Positions 17,488-27,939 of a stretch of 64,000 nucleotides of DNA are shown piece after piece. Position 1 is the first letter of the stretch, and each line of letters opens with the position of its first letter. The stretch is from positions 47,909 to 111,908 of the forward strand of contig NZ_QLJH01000014.1 in the NCBI RefSeq assembly GCF_003951315.1. The letters run 5' to 3'. The translations under genes and the position numbers were made by a program. Below the pieces are notes generated by a model. It was given only the letters and a program-made list of their open reading frames with translations, was not told the DNA's origin and made no database searches. This DNA comes from Sphingomonas sp. S-NIH.Pt15_0812 (GTDB lineage: Bacteria; Pseudomonadota; Alphaproteobacteria; Sphingomonadales; Sphingomonadaceae).

Positions 17488-18272
17488 AGCTGCGCGGTGA
17501 AGGCGGCGGCGACGACCGAGAAGATGGTCGTCACCACCGCCCCCGCCGCGCTGGCGACAAAGGCGACCAGGCCCGGCGCATCGCCGCCCAGCACCAGCCG
17601 CGCGACCAGGCCGACCACCGACTGGACGGCGATCATCGGGACCAGCAGGACCAGGGCGAAGAGCAGCATCAGGCCGATGATCCGCAACGTCATGCCCCGC
17701 GTCAGCCGTACGGAGCGCATGATCGCGCCGATCCCGCGCCGCTCGTTGACGATCACGGCGTTCAGCAGCAGCAGTCGCGCGCCGACGACCAGGCCCAGCA
17801 CCATCAGCACCAGGATGTAGAGCGAAGCCGATCCGGCCGTGCTGGCCGATACGGTCTGCATGGCATTGGGCGAGGTGAAATTGACGCCCGCGCGCATCAG
17901 GATGAAGACCAGCGGCATGAACGCCAGGGTGAAGACGACGCCCAGCAGCAGCACGATCCCCACCGCCGGCAACAGCCGCTGCGTCGCCTGCCGCCCGGCA
18001 TCGGCGCGGGTGGCGGCGGGGTCGCTGGCCACGGCGAGCATCGCGAGCTGGCCCCAGATGCTGACCAGCAGCACCGCCAGCCCCAGCACGAGGCCGAGCA
18101 GGCCGGTGCTCGCCGCCACGTTCGCGCCCGGCGTCGGGGTCAGGAAGGTGCTGACCGCATTGCCGACCAGCGACGGCACGAAGATCGCCCCCACCGCGAT
18201 CGATCCCAGGATGGAGGATCGGCCTCGCAGCACCTCGACCGCGCGATCCCAGACATTGCCCATCCTGACCAT
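17439..18272 (-). CDS. Multi-pass membrane protein, possible GDPD membrane-domain family
   Basis: A 277-residue integral membrane protein with about five to six hydrophobic helices. These include GSIAVGAIFVPSLVGNAV and LLGLVLGLAVLLVSIWGQ, plus clusters near residues 120, 165, 215 and 245. The start at 18272 (MVRMGNVW) has AGGA five bases upstream; the frame is open further but unsupported. I associate the N-terminal DRAVEVLRGRSS and the helix pattern with proteins annotated as glycerophosphoryl diester phosphodiesterase membrane domain, without a catalytic GDPD domain. That is a tentative assignment. Its 3' end overlaps the convergent acetyltransferase gene by 49 bases. Confidence 0.65.
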   Translation of the reverse strand: MVRMGNVWDRAVEVLRGRSSILGSIAVGAIFVPSLVGNAVSTFLTPTPGANVAASTGLLGLVLGLAVLLVSIWGQLAMLAVASDPAATRADAGRQATQRLLPAVGIVLLLGVVFTLAFMPLVFILMRAGVNFTSPNAMQTVSASTAGSASLYILVLMVLGLVVGARLLLLNAVIVNERRGIGAIMRSVRLTRGMTLRIIGLMLLFALVLLVPMIAVQSVVGLVARLVLGGDAPGLVAFVASAAGAVVTTIFSVVAAAFTAQLYVAAVADKDGASIGI

Positions 18273-18427
18273 CAGCGTCCTACCCCTGTCTATCCGCGTC
18301 GCCCGGGAGATAGCGGAGCGGACCGCCGCTCGCCAGTGGCTGTGCATGATGCATGGAGCGGCACGCGACGCTGGCCGCTGCGCGCGGCTTGCGCCCGCCC
18401 GCCGCACACGCCAGATGCGGAGCCATC

Positions 18428-19090
18428 ATGATCTTTCCCGATCCCGAATGGCGCGTCACGCCGGGCCTGACGCCCTATGACGCGGCGCTGACCGAGATGG
18501 AGGCGCGCGCTGCCGCCGTCTCCACCGGTGCCGAGGGCGAGCTGGCCTGGCTGCTCGAACATCCCCCCGTCTACACCGCCGGGACCAGCGCCGATCCGCG
18601 CGAGTTGATCGACCCGCGCTTTCCCGTCGTCGCGACCGGGCGCGGCGGCAAATATACCTATCACGGGCCGGGCCAGCGGATCGGCTATCTGGTGCTCGAC
18701 CTCAACCGGCGCGGCCGCGACGTGCGCTGCTATGTCCATGCGCTGGAGGGCTGGGTGATCGCCGCGCTCGGCGACCTGGGGATCGAGGCGTTCCGGGCCG
18801 AGGGCCGGGTCGGCATCTGGACGATCGACCGGTCCGGCCGCGAGGCGAAGGTCGGCGCGATCGGCGTCCGGGTGAAGCGCTGGGTGACGATGCATGGCTT
18901 CTCCGTCAATGTCGCGCCCGACCTGTCCCACTTCGGGGGCATCGTGCCCTGTGGGCTGCCGACCTTCCCGGTCACCAGCCTGGAGGCGCTAGGGGCTTCT
19001 ACGGACATGGAAACTTTTGACGCAGCCCTCGCGTTCAGGTTCCCGCGCTTCCTCGAAACTCTTTCCGGCGCCCGGGAAAACGAGTCTTGA
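18428..19090 (+). CDS. lipB: Lipoyl(octanoyl) transferase
   Basis: Moves octanoyl from ACP to the lipoyl domains of 2-oxoacid dehydrogenases and GcvH; 220 residues. The start at 18428 has GGAG five bases upstream. Motifs are [16 protein letters not shown] near 35, [20 protein letters not shown] near 70-90, KVGAIGVRV (catalytic Lys) near 140, MHGFSVNV, and [10 protein letters not shown] with the catalytic Cys near 175. It diverges from the membrane-protein gene upstream. Confidence 0.96.
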   Translation: MIFPDPEWRVTPGLTPYDAALTEMEARAAAVSTGAEGELAWLLEHPPVYTAGTSADPRELIDPRFPVVATGRGGKYTYHGPGQRIGYLVLDLNRRGRDVRCYVHALEGWVIAALGDLGIEAFRAEGRVGIWTIDRSGREAKVGAIGVRVKRWVTMHGFSVNVAPDLSHFGGIVPCGLPTFPVTSLEALGASTDMETFDAALAFRFPRFLETLSGARENES

Positions 19091-19179
19091 GGGCAAGGGC
19101 CGATCAGATTAATGTCTACTGCGATTTGGGTGATAAAGGGCGACCAAGCCAACCAAATCCTCTATCTAGGGAGCTTCCA

Positions 19180-19443
19180 ATGCGTGCACTCATCTCCAAG
19201 GTCCTGACCGGTTCGATGATCGCCGGCGCCGCTCTGGCCGTTTCGGCCTGCGGTCCGAAGACCGAGACCACGACCGACAACACGATGGTCACCGACATGA
19301 ATTCGTCCGAGGGCATGGACACCATGACCGACAACATGACCGCCGTGGACGGTGGCATGAACGGCGGCATGATGGCCAACGACACGATGATGGCGAACGA
19401 CACGATGATGTCGAACGACACCATGACCAACAACGCGATGTAA
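19180..19443 (+). CDS. Methionine-rich small lipoprotein
   Basis: An 87-residue lipoprotein. The signal is MRALISKVLTGSMIAGAALA with lipobox VSAC (Cys24). The mature 64 residues contain 14 Met and almost only Asn, Asp, Thr, Gly and Ala, with no basic residue after Lys27. The tail repeats NDTM three times (ANDTMM, ANDTMM, SNDTMT). AGGGAG lies six bases before the ATG, and a strong terminator follows. Met-rich exported proteins can bind copper or silver, but here that is only a suggestion. A disordered spacer lipoprotein is equally possible. Confidence 0.75.
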   Translation: MRALISKVLTGSMIAGAALAVSACGPKTETTTDNTMVTDMNSSEGMDTMTDNMTAVDGGMNGGMMANDTMMANDTMMSNDTMTNNAM

Positions 19444-19473
19444 TTTCCTCCACAGGGAAATCACTGCGTTACG

Positions 19474-19503
19474 AAGGGCCGTCCGGGCGACCGGGCGGCC
19501 CTT
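19474..19503 (+). terminator. Intrinsic terminator of the Met-rich lipoprotein gene
   Basis: Thirteen-pair stem (19474-19486 with 19491-19503), GCGA tetraloop, short T tract. The one irregular pair, T19482-G19495, is G-U on the plus-strand RNA. Confidence 0.82.
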
Positions 19504-19558
19504 TCGCATGTCAGGGTTTGAGTGCCGTCCGATTGGCATGTCGGGCGATCGTTCCGGC

Positions 19559-19579
19559 TGCGACCGACGGTTGGTCGCA
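19559..19579. promoter_or_regulatory. TGCGACC inverted repeat before the 19682 gene
   Basis: TGCGACC (19559-19565) faces GGTCGCA (19573-19579), with a third GGTCGCA at 19617-19623, all within the 238-base gap upstream of the exported-protein gene. It may be an operator; no known regulator is indicated. Confidence 0.3.
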
Positions 19580-19681
19580 TCCCCGATGCGGGCGATCTCG
19601 GAAAACCGGTAAAATCGGTCGCAGTGTCGGGCGAAATGTTTTAAGTTTCCGTTCAGAGATATTGCCCGGGGAGGCTCTACG

Positions 19682-20383
19682 GTGAAGACGGTGTTGCGTG
19701 GTGCGTGCGCGTTGGGGGTGATGGTGGCCGGTTTGTCGGCGGCTCCCGCTTCGGCGCAGTTTTTCCTCAAAAACTATGATTATGCCGGCGCGCCGGTGCA
19801 GGGGGACGAGCCCGGCATCATGCAGACGCTGCCCGATGCCACCCCGACCGAGAAGACGGCGGCGCTGGTCTGGACGATGCGGTCGGCGCTGAACGTCGCG
19901 GCGCTGCAATGCCAGTTCGAACCGTCGCTGCTGACCGTCGGCAACTACAACGCCATCCTGACCGACCATCAGGAGGAGTTGAAGAACACCTGGACGACGC
20001 TGATGAAATATTTCGCGCGCACCGCGAAATCGGCCAAGGCCGGCGAGGCGGCGATCGACGCGTTCGGCACCCGCACCTATTCCAGCTTCGCGACGGTCTC
20101 GTCGCAATATGGCTTCTGCCGCACCGCCTCGTCGATCGGGCGGGAAGCCTTGTTCATGCCGCGCGGCAGCCTGGCGACGCTCGCCCAGACGCGGATGCGC
20201 GAACTCCGTAACAGCCTGGTGCCCTATGGCGAGCAGCGCTTCGCGCGATATATCGGCTTCGACCGCGCCACCCTGCCCCGCCTGGACACCGTCTGCTGGG
20301 GCAAGAAGGGCGAGTGGCAGGTCAAGAAGTGCGGCTCGATCGGCTGGCCTCCGGCCGGCGCCGCGGTCGCGGCCGCGCAGTAA
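19682..20383 (+). CDS. Exported hypothetical protein
   Basis: A 233-residue protein beginning at a GTG with GGGGAGG seven bases upstream. The signal peptide KTVLRGACALGVMVAGLSAA is cleaved after ASA near residue 25, so the product is periplasmic or outer-membrane associated. The mature part is mainly helical with four Cys (LQCQF, YGFCRT, DTVCWG, VKKCGS) that could form two disulfides. I do not recognise a family, though similar proteins occur in Sphingomonas as far as I recall. It is a single gene flanked by hairpins. Confidence 0.7.
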   Translation: MKTVLRGACALGVMVAGLSAAPASAQFFLKNYDYAGAPVQGDEPGIMQTLPDATPTEKTAALVWTMRSALNVAALQCQFEPSLLTVGNYNAILTDHQEELKNTWTTLMKYFARTAKSAKAGEAAIDAFGTRTYSSFATVSSQYGFCRTASSIGREALFMPRGSLATLAQTRMRELRNSLVPYGEQRFARYIGFDRATLPRLDTVCWGKKGEWQVKKCGSIGWPPAGAAVAAAQ

Positions 20384-20413
20384 GGCCAGGGACGGCCGGA
20401 CCTCAGGCCGTCC

Positions 20414-20447
20414 ATGGGGCGCTCCGGCACAAACCGGAGCGCCCCAT
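20414..20447. terminator. Bidirectional hairpin between convergent genes
   Basis: Perfect 14-pair palindrome, 20414-20427 with 20434-20447, loop CACAAA, between the 19682 gene and the convergent queE. A shorter hairpin (GGACGGCC/GGCCGTCC, about 20390-20413) lies just before it. T tracts are poor, so termination is probable rather than certain. Confidence 0.6.
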
Positions 20448-20464
20448 CGCGCAGACCCTGTCGC

Positions 20465-21097
20465 TTAGCGCAGCCCCAGCATCTTGTGCGTCTGGAGCGA
20501 CAACCGCCATTTCGGCCGCGCCATCACCCAGTCGATGCACGCCGCCTGGTTCGCGGCGGCCTGCGGATCGTCGAGCGGCTGGAGGAGGTGATGGGCGAAG
20601 TCCCACGTCTCCAGCGCCACCGGGTCGATCCCCGCCTGCGGCCAGACCAGCTTGAGTTCGTCGCCCGATTGCTGGACGACCGTGCTGCCCGCCTTGGGGC
20701 TGATGCAGACCCAGTCGATGCCCGGATGCGCCGCCAGCGTGCCGTTGCTCTCGATCGCGATGCGGAAACCGCGTTCGTGCAGTGCCGCGACCAGCGAATC
20801 ATCGACCTGGAGCATCGGCTCGCCGCCGGTCAGCACCACGAAGCGGCGCTCGGTGGCGTCGCCCCAAAATCCCTCGACCGCCGCGACCAGCGCCGCCGCA
20901 TCGGCGAACTTGCCGCCGCCCAGCCCATCGGTGCCGACGAAATCGGTGTCGCAGAAGCGGCAGATCGCGCTCGCCCGGTCCTGCTCGCGTCCCGTCCACA
21001 GGTTGCAGCCGGCAAAGCGCACGAATACCGCCCGAGCCCCCGCATTCACCCCCTCGCCTTGCAGCGTGAGGAACATCTCCTTGACCGAATAGGTCAT
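20465..21097 (-). CDS. queE: 7-carboxy-7-deazaguanine synthase
   Basis: Radical-SAM enzyme that contracts the pterin ring to the 7-deazaguanine core of queuosine; 210 residues. The cluster motif is of the proteobacterial variant with an insertion: [20 protein letters not shown] followed by FCDTDFVG, giving Cys ligands near 31 and 45-48. [10 protein letters not shown] binds SAM. The start at 21097 overlaps the queC stop by four bases (ATGA). The longer open frame to 21379 is a continuation through queC sequence and is not used. Confidence 0.95.
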   Translation of the reverse strand: MTYSVKEMFLTLQGEGVNAGARAVFVRFAGCNLWTGREQDRASAICRFCDTDFVGTDGLGGGKFADAAALVAAVEGFWGDATERRFVVLTGGEPMLQVDDSLVAALHERGFRIAIESNGTLAAHPGIDWVCISPKAGSTVVQQSGDELKLVWPQAGIDPVALETWDFAHHLLQPLDDPQAAANQAACIDWVMARPKWRLSLQTHKMLGLR

Positions 21098-21789
21098 GGC
21101 TTCTGCGCGTAGCGGGTCGGATCGGCGATGCCGGCCTCTTCGAAGCCGCGCGACCGCAGGCGACAGCTGTCGCACAGCCCGCAATGCTGGTCGCCGACCG
21201 GATCGTAGCAGGACCAGCTCAACCCCAGGTCGAGGCCCAGCCGCGTGCCCTCGCGCACGATGTCGGCCTTGGTCATGTCCTGGAGCGGCGCCTGGATGCG
21301 GAAGGGATGGCCCTCCACGCCCGCCTTGGTCGCCAATTCCGCCAGCCCTTCGAACGCGCGGATGAATTCCGGCCGGCAATCGGGATAGCCGGAATAATCG
21401 AGCGCGTTGACGCCGATATACAGGTCGCGCGCGCCCGCCGCCTCGGCCCAGCCGAGCGCCAGCGACAGGAAGATGGTGTTGCGCGCCGGCACATAGGTGA
21501 CGGGAATGCCGCCGCCATCCTCGGTGCCGAGCCCGTCCTTGGGCACGTCGATATCCGCGGTCAGCGCCGATCCGCCAAAGGCGGACAGGTCCATCGGCAG
21601 CACGATGTGCCGCACCGCGCCGAGCGACTGCGCGACGCGCGCCGCCGCCGCCAGCTCGACCTTGTGCCGCTGGTTATAGTCGATCGACAGAGCGAGAATG
21701 GGGTGGCCGTCCTCGCGCGCACGCGCGGCGGACACCATCGAGTCGAGGCCGCCCGAAACAAGGACGACCGCAGGGGTTTTGGATGCCAT
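21094..21789 (-). CDS. queC: 7-cyano-7-deazaguanine synthase
   Basis: ATP-dependent enzyme making preQ0 from CDG and ammonia; 231 residues. The PP-loop [13 protein letters not shown] is at about residues 9-21. The structural zinc site is in [20 protein letters not shown] near 190-210. The start at 21789 gives [17 protein letters not shown], and upstream open frame is not family-like. It is coupled to queE. The rest of the queuosine set (queD, queF, tgt) is not in the window. Confidence 0.96.
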   Translation of the reverse strand: MASKTPAVVLVSGGLDSMVSAARAREDGHPILALSIDYNQRHKVELAAAARVAQSLGAVRHIVLPMDLSAFGGSALTADIDVPKDGLGTEDGGGIPVTYVPARNTIFLSLALGWAEAAGARDLYIGVNALDYSGYPDCRPEFIRAFEGLAELATKAGVEGHPFRIQAPLQDMTKADIVREGTRLGLDLGLSWSCYDPVGDQHCGLCDSCRLRSRGFEEAGIADPTRYAQKP

Positions 21790-21820
21790 GATGGTGCCGC
21801 CCGCTACGCCTTTCGCGTCC

Positions 21821-21854
21821 AAAAAGAAAGGGCCGCGATGAAAAACCGCGGCCC
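21821..21854 (-). terminator. Intrinsic terminator after hslO
   Basis: Minus-strand hairpin GGGCCGCG, nine-base loop GTTTTTCAT, CGCGGCCC, then TTTCTTTTT (stem 21830-21837 with 21847-21854). It lies between the hslO stop and the queC start, separating the two units. Confidence 0.85.
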
Positions 21855-21944
21855 TGAAAGGCATGGCCGGAGCCATCAAGGGAGAAAAGCGTGTCGATCA
21901 CCCGAACACGCACTCCTCCTAGACCCGAAACCCTCACTATAAGG

Positions 21945-22868
21945 TTAACGGACTGGTTCCAATTTCTCGGCATCGACCGGAAACTTGGTCGAGCAGAAGG
22001 CGCAGTCGACCGCGATGATGCCATGTTCGTCGGCCATCTCGCGCCGTTCCTCGACGCCGAACTTGGCCAGGACGCCCAGGATATGTTCCGGCGTGCAGCG
22101 GCAGCCGCGGGTCAGCATGGTGCCGGGCAGCACGCGCACCTCGCTCTCCTCGTTGAACAGCCGCCAGACCAGCGTCTCCAGCGGCAGCGTCGGATCGGCC
22201 AGCTCGTCCGCGCCAATGGTCTCACCCAGCGCCGCGACATGTTCCCATTCCGGATGGTCGAGCCGGACATGCAGCCGCTCGCGTCCCTCCTCGCCGTCCG
22301 GCAGATGCTGGAGCAGGATACCGCCCGACACCAGCGACCCGTCCGGCTGGCGGATCGCGCCGACCCGCAACAGCGTCGGGATCTGCTCCGACTGGACGAA
22401 ATAGCGTTCCGCCGCGCTGGTCAGCGTGTCGCCGTCGAGCGGCACGATGCCCTGATAGCGCTCGCCGGTCGTCGCCAGGTCGAAGGTGATCGCCAGATAC
22501 CCCTTGCCGAACAAGGCGAAGAGCGACGGATGTTCCGGCGCCTCGGCCAGCCGGTCGGCATCATATTCGATATAGCCGCGCAGCTCGCCGCCCCGATAGT
22601 CGCAGACCAGCAGCTGCACCACGCCCGACTCGGCGCGCGTCTGCATGGTCAGCTGGCCGGCCGAGTCCTTCAGCGTCGAGCCCATCAGCGCACACAGGGT
22701 CAGCGCCTCGGCGAGCAGGGCGGCGATGGCGGGCGGATAGGCATGGGCGGCCAGCACCCGGTCGAGCACCGGCCCCAGCCGGACGACGCGGCCGCGGGCG
22801 TGCCGCTCGGTGATGGTGAATCCCAGGGTCTGGTCGGTAATGGGGACAGGCGTGATCGAATCGGTCAT
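21945..22868 (-). CDS. hslO: Redox-regulated chaperone Hsp33
   Basis: Holdase chaperone switched on by oxidative unfolding; 307 residues. The four zinc-binding redox Cys are present at the C-terminus: RGCRCTPEHILG near residue 256 and DCAFCSTKF near 289. The N-terminal substrate-binding domain includes QTRAESGVVQLLVCDYRGGE and GYLAITFDL. Length is usual for the family. A single-gene unit ended by a strong terminator. Confidence 0.95.
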   Translation of the reverse strand: MTDSITPVPITDQTLGFTITERHARGRVVRLGPVLDRVLAAHAYPPAIAALLAEALTLCALMGSTLKDSAGQLTMQTRAESGVVQLLVCDYRGGELRGYIEYDADRLAEAPEHPSLFALFGKGYLAITFDLATTGERYQGIVPLDGDTLTSAAERYFVQSEQIPTLLRVGAIRQPDGSLVSGGILLQHLPDGEEGRERLHVRLDHPEWEHVAALGETIGADELADPTLPLETLVWRLFNEESEVRVLPGTMLTRGCRCTPEHILGVLAKFGVEERREMADEHGIIAVDCAFCSTKFPVDAEKLEPVR

Positions 22869-22982
22869 GGGCGTAGCTCCTCGCCCCGGCGGTCGGCCGG
22901 GGAGTGATGCCGCAGCTATAAGGCGGAAAAGCCGGTTATCTGGGAAGCGCCGGGGCGATTGGCAACTCGGCCCCTGCCCCGG

Positions 22983-24974
<1,992 letters not shown>

Positions 24975-25136
24975 CTAGCGCAGGCCACGGGCAAAGGCCA
25001 GCACAAGCGTGAACGGATCGCGAACATGGACCATGCCTCCTGTGGCCGAATAGCCACAAATCGACTGGAAATTGCCATCGAGCGGATACGGACGCGCGGC
25101 CCCTCCGTTTCTAGGCGCGTCTTTACCGGGAGTTAG

Positions 25137-25991
25137 ATGATGCGTCATATGCTTACGGCCGCGCTGGCCGGCACGACCTTGCTTGCCTTCGCCGCCCCCG
25201 CCGCCGCGCAGGAAATGACCGAGGACCGGCCCTTTTCCGGCCTCTATATCGGCGCGGCCGGCGGTTATGACGTGCAGCCCAACGATGTCGGCTCGGGCAT
25301 CGCCTTCGACCGCAACCTGGATGGCCGGTTCGGCGACACCGTGCTGACCGGCACGGGTGCCAACGCCTTCGCGCCCGGCTTCTGCAACGGCGCGGCGCGC
25401 ACGCAATTGTCGCCCGCCAATGGCGGTTCGTGCCGCAACGACAAGGACGGCTGGGCCTATTATGGCCGGGTCGGCATGGACACGCAGCGCGGCAATATCG
25501 TGGTCGGCGTCGTCGGCGAATTCGGCAAGACCGAGATCAGCGACAATGTCACTGCCTTCTCCTCCACGCCCGCCAGCTATGTGATGTACCGCAACATCGA
25601 CTGGGAAGCCTCGGTCCGCGCCCGTGCCGGCTATGCGGCGGGCACGACGCTGTTCTACGGCACCTTCGGTCCCGGCTATACGCGGATCGACCGCAGCTTC
25701 GCCTCGACCAACACGACCAACAGCTTCACCGGCTCGGGCAAGCGCAACCAGTTCGGCTTCCTGGGCGGCGGCGGCATCGAGCAGAAGATCACGCGCAACA
25801 TCTCGGTCGGCATGGAATATATGTATCACCAGTATCAGGACGACGATTATCGCGTCCGTGCCGGTGGCCCGGCGGGCACGCCCTTCACCAATGCGGCGAA
25901 TGGCGGCACCACCAACGGCACCGACTTCCGCCGGACCGACGACAAGTTCCGCTGGCACAGCATCCGAGCGACCGCGGCGCTGCGCTTCTAA
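25137..25991 (+). CDS. Outer-membrane beta-barrel (porin-like) protein
   Basis: A 284-residue OmpA-like eight-strand barrel protein. The signal peptide (MRHMLTAALAGTTLLAFAAP) is cut after AAAQ near residue 24. Alternating hydrophobic strands (FSGLYIGAAGGYDV, ISVGMEYMYHQY) run to the terminal IRATAALRF, whose final Phe is the BAM recognition signal. GGGAG precedes the two tandem ATGs. Ligand or pore role unknown; structural or immune-surface proteins of this fold are common in alphaproteobacteria. Followed by two terminator hairpins. Confidence 0.87.
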   Translation: MMRHMLTAALAGTTLLAFAAPAAAQEMTEDRPFSGLYIGAAGGYDVQPNDVGSGIAFDRNLDGRFGDTVLTGTGANAFAPGFCNGAARTQLSPANGGSCRNDKDGWAYYGRVGMDTQRGNIVVGVVGEFGKTEISDNVTAFSSTPASYVMYRNIDWEASVRARAGYAAGTTLFYGTFGPGYTRIDRSFASTNTTNSFTGSGKRNQFGFLGGGGIEQKITRNISVGMEYMYHQYQDDDYRVRAGGPAGTPFTNAANGGTTNGTDFRRTDDKFRWHSIRATAALRF

Positions 25992-26000
25992 GACGGAGGC

Positions 26001-26028
26001 GCGCGGGCGGGGTCCGCCCCGCCCGCGC
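26001..26028. terminator. Perfect GC hairpin, first of two between OMP gene and gcrA
   Basis: Twelve perfect pairs, 26001-26012 with 26017-26028, TCCG loop, no T tract. Symmetric, so it could act on either strand; for gcrA it would be the second hairpin met. Confidence 0.6.
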
Positions 26029-26040
26029 CTCGCCCAACGA

Positions 26041-26083
26041 AAGACTCCCGCCGGCCGATGGGCTGGCGGGGGTCTTTCGTTTC
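26041..26083 (+). terminator. Intrinsic terminator, second hairpin between OMP gene and gcrA
   Basis: Thirteen-pair stem 26041-26053 with 26066-26078, then CGTTTC. The irregular pair T26047-G26072 is G-U on the plus strand but A-C on the minus, pointing to the outer-membrane gene as the terminated unit. Confidence 0.75.
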
Positions 26084-26095
26084 AGCTCTCCGCGA

Positions 26096-26785
26096 TCAGC
26101 GGACGCGCGGGCCGCCGAAGGGCAGCGGCGGCGGCGGGCGGCGATCGCGACGCGGCATCTGCGCCTGATAGGCATGGCCGCAATGCTCGACGCAATAGGG
26201 AAAGCCGGGGTTCACCTTGTCGCCGCAGAAGTGGAAATCGGGCTCGCCCGGATGGCCGAGCGGCCATTTGCAGATGCGGTCGTTCAGATCGAGCAGGCTG
26301 GTCTTGCCCGCCATTTCGGGCGACGGCTTGGCCGGCACCAGCCGGCGCGGCGGCGCGGGCGTGGCGGGCGGCTGCTGCTCGCCGGGCGACTGGCGGACGA
26401 AGCCGCCGGGACCGACCGAGCGCAGCACCGGCTGCGGCGCGGCGATTCGCTCCGGCACGGGGGCGGGCGCGACATCGTCCTCGTCATCCTCGTCCTCCAC
26501 CGCGACCGGCTCGGGCGCGGGTGCAGGGGCCGGAGGCGGCGCGGGCGGCGGCGGTGGCGGCGGGGCGGCGACGACCACCGGCTCGACCGGGCCCGGGGCC
26601 GGTTCGCTCGCCGTGCTGTCATGCGACTTCACCGGCGACGGGCGGGCCTGGAGTCCGAGTCGGTGCGCCTTGCCGATCACCGCGTTGCGGCTGACGCCCC
26701 CCAGCGCATCGGCGATCTGGCTGGCCGTCTGGCCGCCTTCCCACATCGTCTTGAGCGTTTCGATCCGCTCGTCGGTCCAGGACAT
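26096..26785 (-). CDS. gcrA: Cell-cycle regulator GcrA
   Basis: Sigma-70 cofactor of alphaproteobacteria that reads GANTC methylation to time cell-cycle genes; 229 residues. The N-terminal helix-turn-helix is MSWTDERIETLKTMWEGG with SQIADALGGVSRNAVIGKAH. A long linker follows, with seven Pro in a row, Pro/Ala repeats and the acidic EDEDDEDD. The C-terminal sigma-interacting part holds CKWPLGHPGEPDFHFCG and YCVEHCGHAY. The linker is unusually low-complexity, but both functional ends are intact. Confidence 0.94.
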   Translation of the reverse strand: MSWTDERIETLKTMWEGGQTASQIADALGGVSRNAVIGKAHRLGLQARPSPVKSHDSTASEPAPGPVEPVVVAAPPPPPPPAPPPAPAPAPEPVAVEDEDDEDDVAPAPVPERIAAPQPVLRSVGPGGFVRQSPGEQQPPATPAPPRRLVPAKPSPEMAGKTSLLDLNDRICKWPLGHPGEPDFHFCGDKVNPGFPYCVEHCGHAYQAQMPRRDRRPPPPLPFGGPRVR

Positions 26786-26844
26786 GCAGTTTCCTTATCT
26801 TGCGCCGTTGCGGGCGGCGGCGGCAGCGAGTACCCGAGCGGGTG

Positions 26845-27699
26845 ATGAGCAGCCAACCCCCGATCGGTCAAATTCATTCCCGAATCAGGAACGCCCCCGG
26901 CGTGCCCGTAATCCGGAACATCAACTGGGGCGGCCTTCGTACGCTCTATATCAAGGAGGTGCGCCGTTTCTTCAAGGTGCAGCTCCAGACCATCTGGGCG
27001 CCGGCGATCACGACGCTGCTGTTCCTGATCGTCTTCACCGTCGCGACGGGCGCCAAGCGCCCGGTGCTGGTCGGCGGCGAGACGGTGACCTTCGCCGATT
27101 TCATCGCCCCCGGCCTGATCATCAGCCAGGGGATGATGGGCCCCGCCTTCGCCAATGCCAGCTTCTCGCTCTTGGTCGGCAAGATCCAGGGCACGATCGT
27201 CGATTACCTGCAACCGCCCCTGTCGACGATGGAGCTGCTGACCGCATTGGTCGGCGGCGCGGTGACGCGCGCGGCGATCGTCGGCTTCGTCGTGTGGCTG
27301 GCGATGGTCGCCTATCCCGGCGTCCATGTCACGCCGCACGCCCCGCTCGCGATCCTGTGGTTCGGGCTGCTCGGCACGCTGTTCCTGTCGTTCCTGGGCG
27401 TGCTGACCTCGATCTGGGCGGAGAAGTTCGACCATGCCGCCGCGGTCACCAATTTCGTGGTGACGCCGCTCGCCTTGCTATCGGGCACCTTCTATTCGGT
27501 CGACCGGCTGGCCCCCTCCTTCCGCGCATTCAGCCATGCCAACCCGTTCTTCTACATCATCTCCGGCTTCCGCTACGGATTCCTCGGCGTCGCCGATTCG
27601 CCGATCGCGCTCGGCTCGCTGGTGGTGCTGGGCATCGACGTGGTACTCGGCCTCGCCTGCTACCTGTTGCTCAAGCGCGGCTGGCGGTTGAAGAACTGA
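26845..27699 (+). CDS. ABC-2 type transporter permease
   Basis: A 284-residue inner-membrane permease of the ABC-2 family (YadH-like), with six predicted helices and the family signature LAPSFRAFSHANPFFYIISG near residue 225-245. These permeases work with a separate ATPase to export lipids, polysaccharides or drugs. No ATP-binding partner is adjacent or anywhere in the window, so the partner is either distant or shared. The start at 26845 (MSSQPPIGQI) is likely; a start nearer GLRTLYIKEVRRF is possible. Confidence 0.88.
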   Translation: MSSQPPIGQIHSRIRNAPGVPVIRNINWGGLRTLYIKEVRRFFKVQLQTIWAPAITTLLFLIVFTVATGAKRPVLVGGETVTFADFIAPGLIISQGMMGPAFANASFSLLVGKIQGTIVDYLQPPLSTMELLTALVGGAVTRAAIVGFVVWLAMVAYPGVHVTPHAPLAILWFGLLGTLFLSFLGVLTSIWAEKFDHAAAVTNFVVTPLALLSGTFYSVDRLAPSFRAFSHANPFFYIISGFRYGFLGVADSPIALGSLVVLGIDVVLGLACYLLLKRGWRLKN

Positions 27700-27724
27700 T
27701 CGGATCGCGACGCCCCTCCCCCTT

Positions 27725-27827
27725 GTTCCCCGGCGAAGGCCGGGGCCCAGTTGGGTAGGTTGCTGTAGGAAAGCGTGAACCTCTCCAATGCCGGCCCCCA
27801 ACTGGACCCCGGCCTTCGCCGGGGAAC
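27725..27827. repeat. Paired REP-like inverted repeat
   Basis: Two 31-base arms (27725-27755 and 27797-27827) are inverted copies with one difference. Each contains the core CCCCGGCGAAGGCCGGGG. The spacer is 41 bases. It belongs to the same family as the elements at 7901-7983 and 55879-55970. Located in the 240-base gap between the ABC permease and argD. Confidence 0.85.
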
Positions 27828-27893
27828 AGGAAGGGGGCACCCCCATCCCGATTCGGTTGCGTCCCCCTTCCTGCTTCCCTATTGACACGGCTC

Positions 27894-27917
27894 AGGCGAC
27901 CGCTTGGGTCGCCTTTT
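27894..27917 (+). terminator. Terminator-like hairpin in the argD leader
   Basis: AGGCGACC (27894-27901), loop GCTTG, GGTCGCCT (27907-27914), then TTT. It lies 22 bases before the argD start. TTGACA sits at 27882-27887 but no -10 follows at the right distance. It may end upstream transcripts or attenuate argD. Confidence 0.5.
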
Positions 27918-27939
27918 GTCGTTTGGAAGGATTTCCGCC

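Noticed and set aside
19370..19440. Tandem 15-18-base DNA repeats resembling a small array
   Set aside because: They are codons for the ANDTMM repeats inside the lipoprotein gene, not CRISPR or VNTR outside genes.
21790..21944. Possible preQ1 riboswitch before queC
   Set aside because: The hairpin there is a plain terminator for hslO, with no preQ1-I or preQ1-II core.
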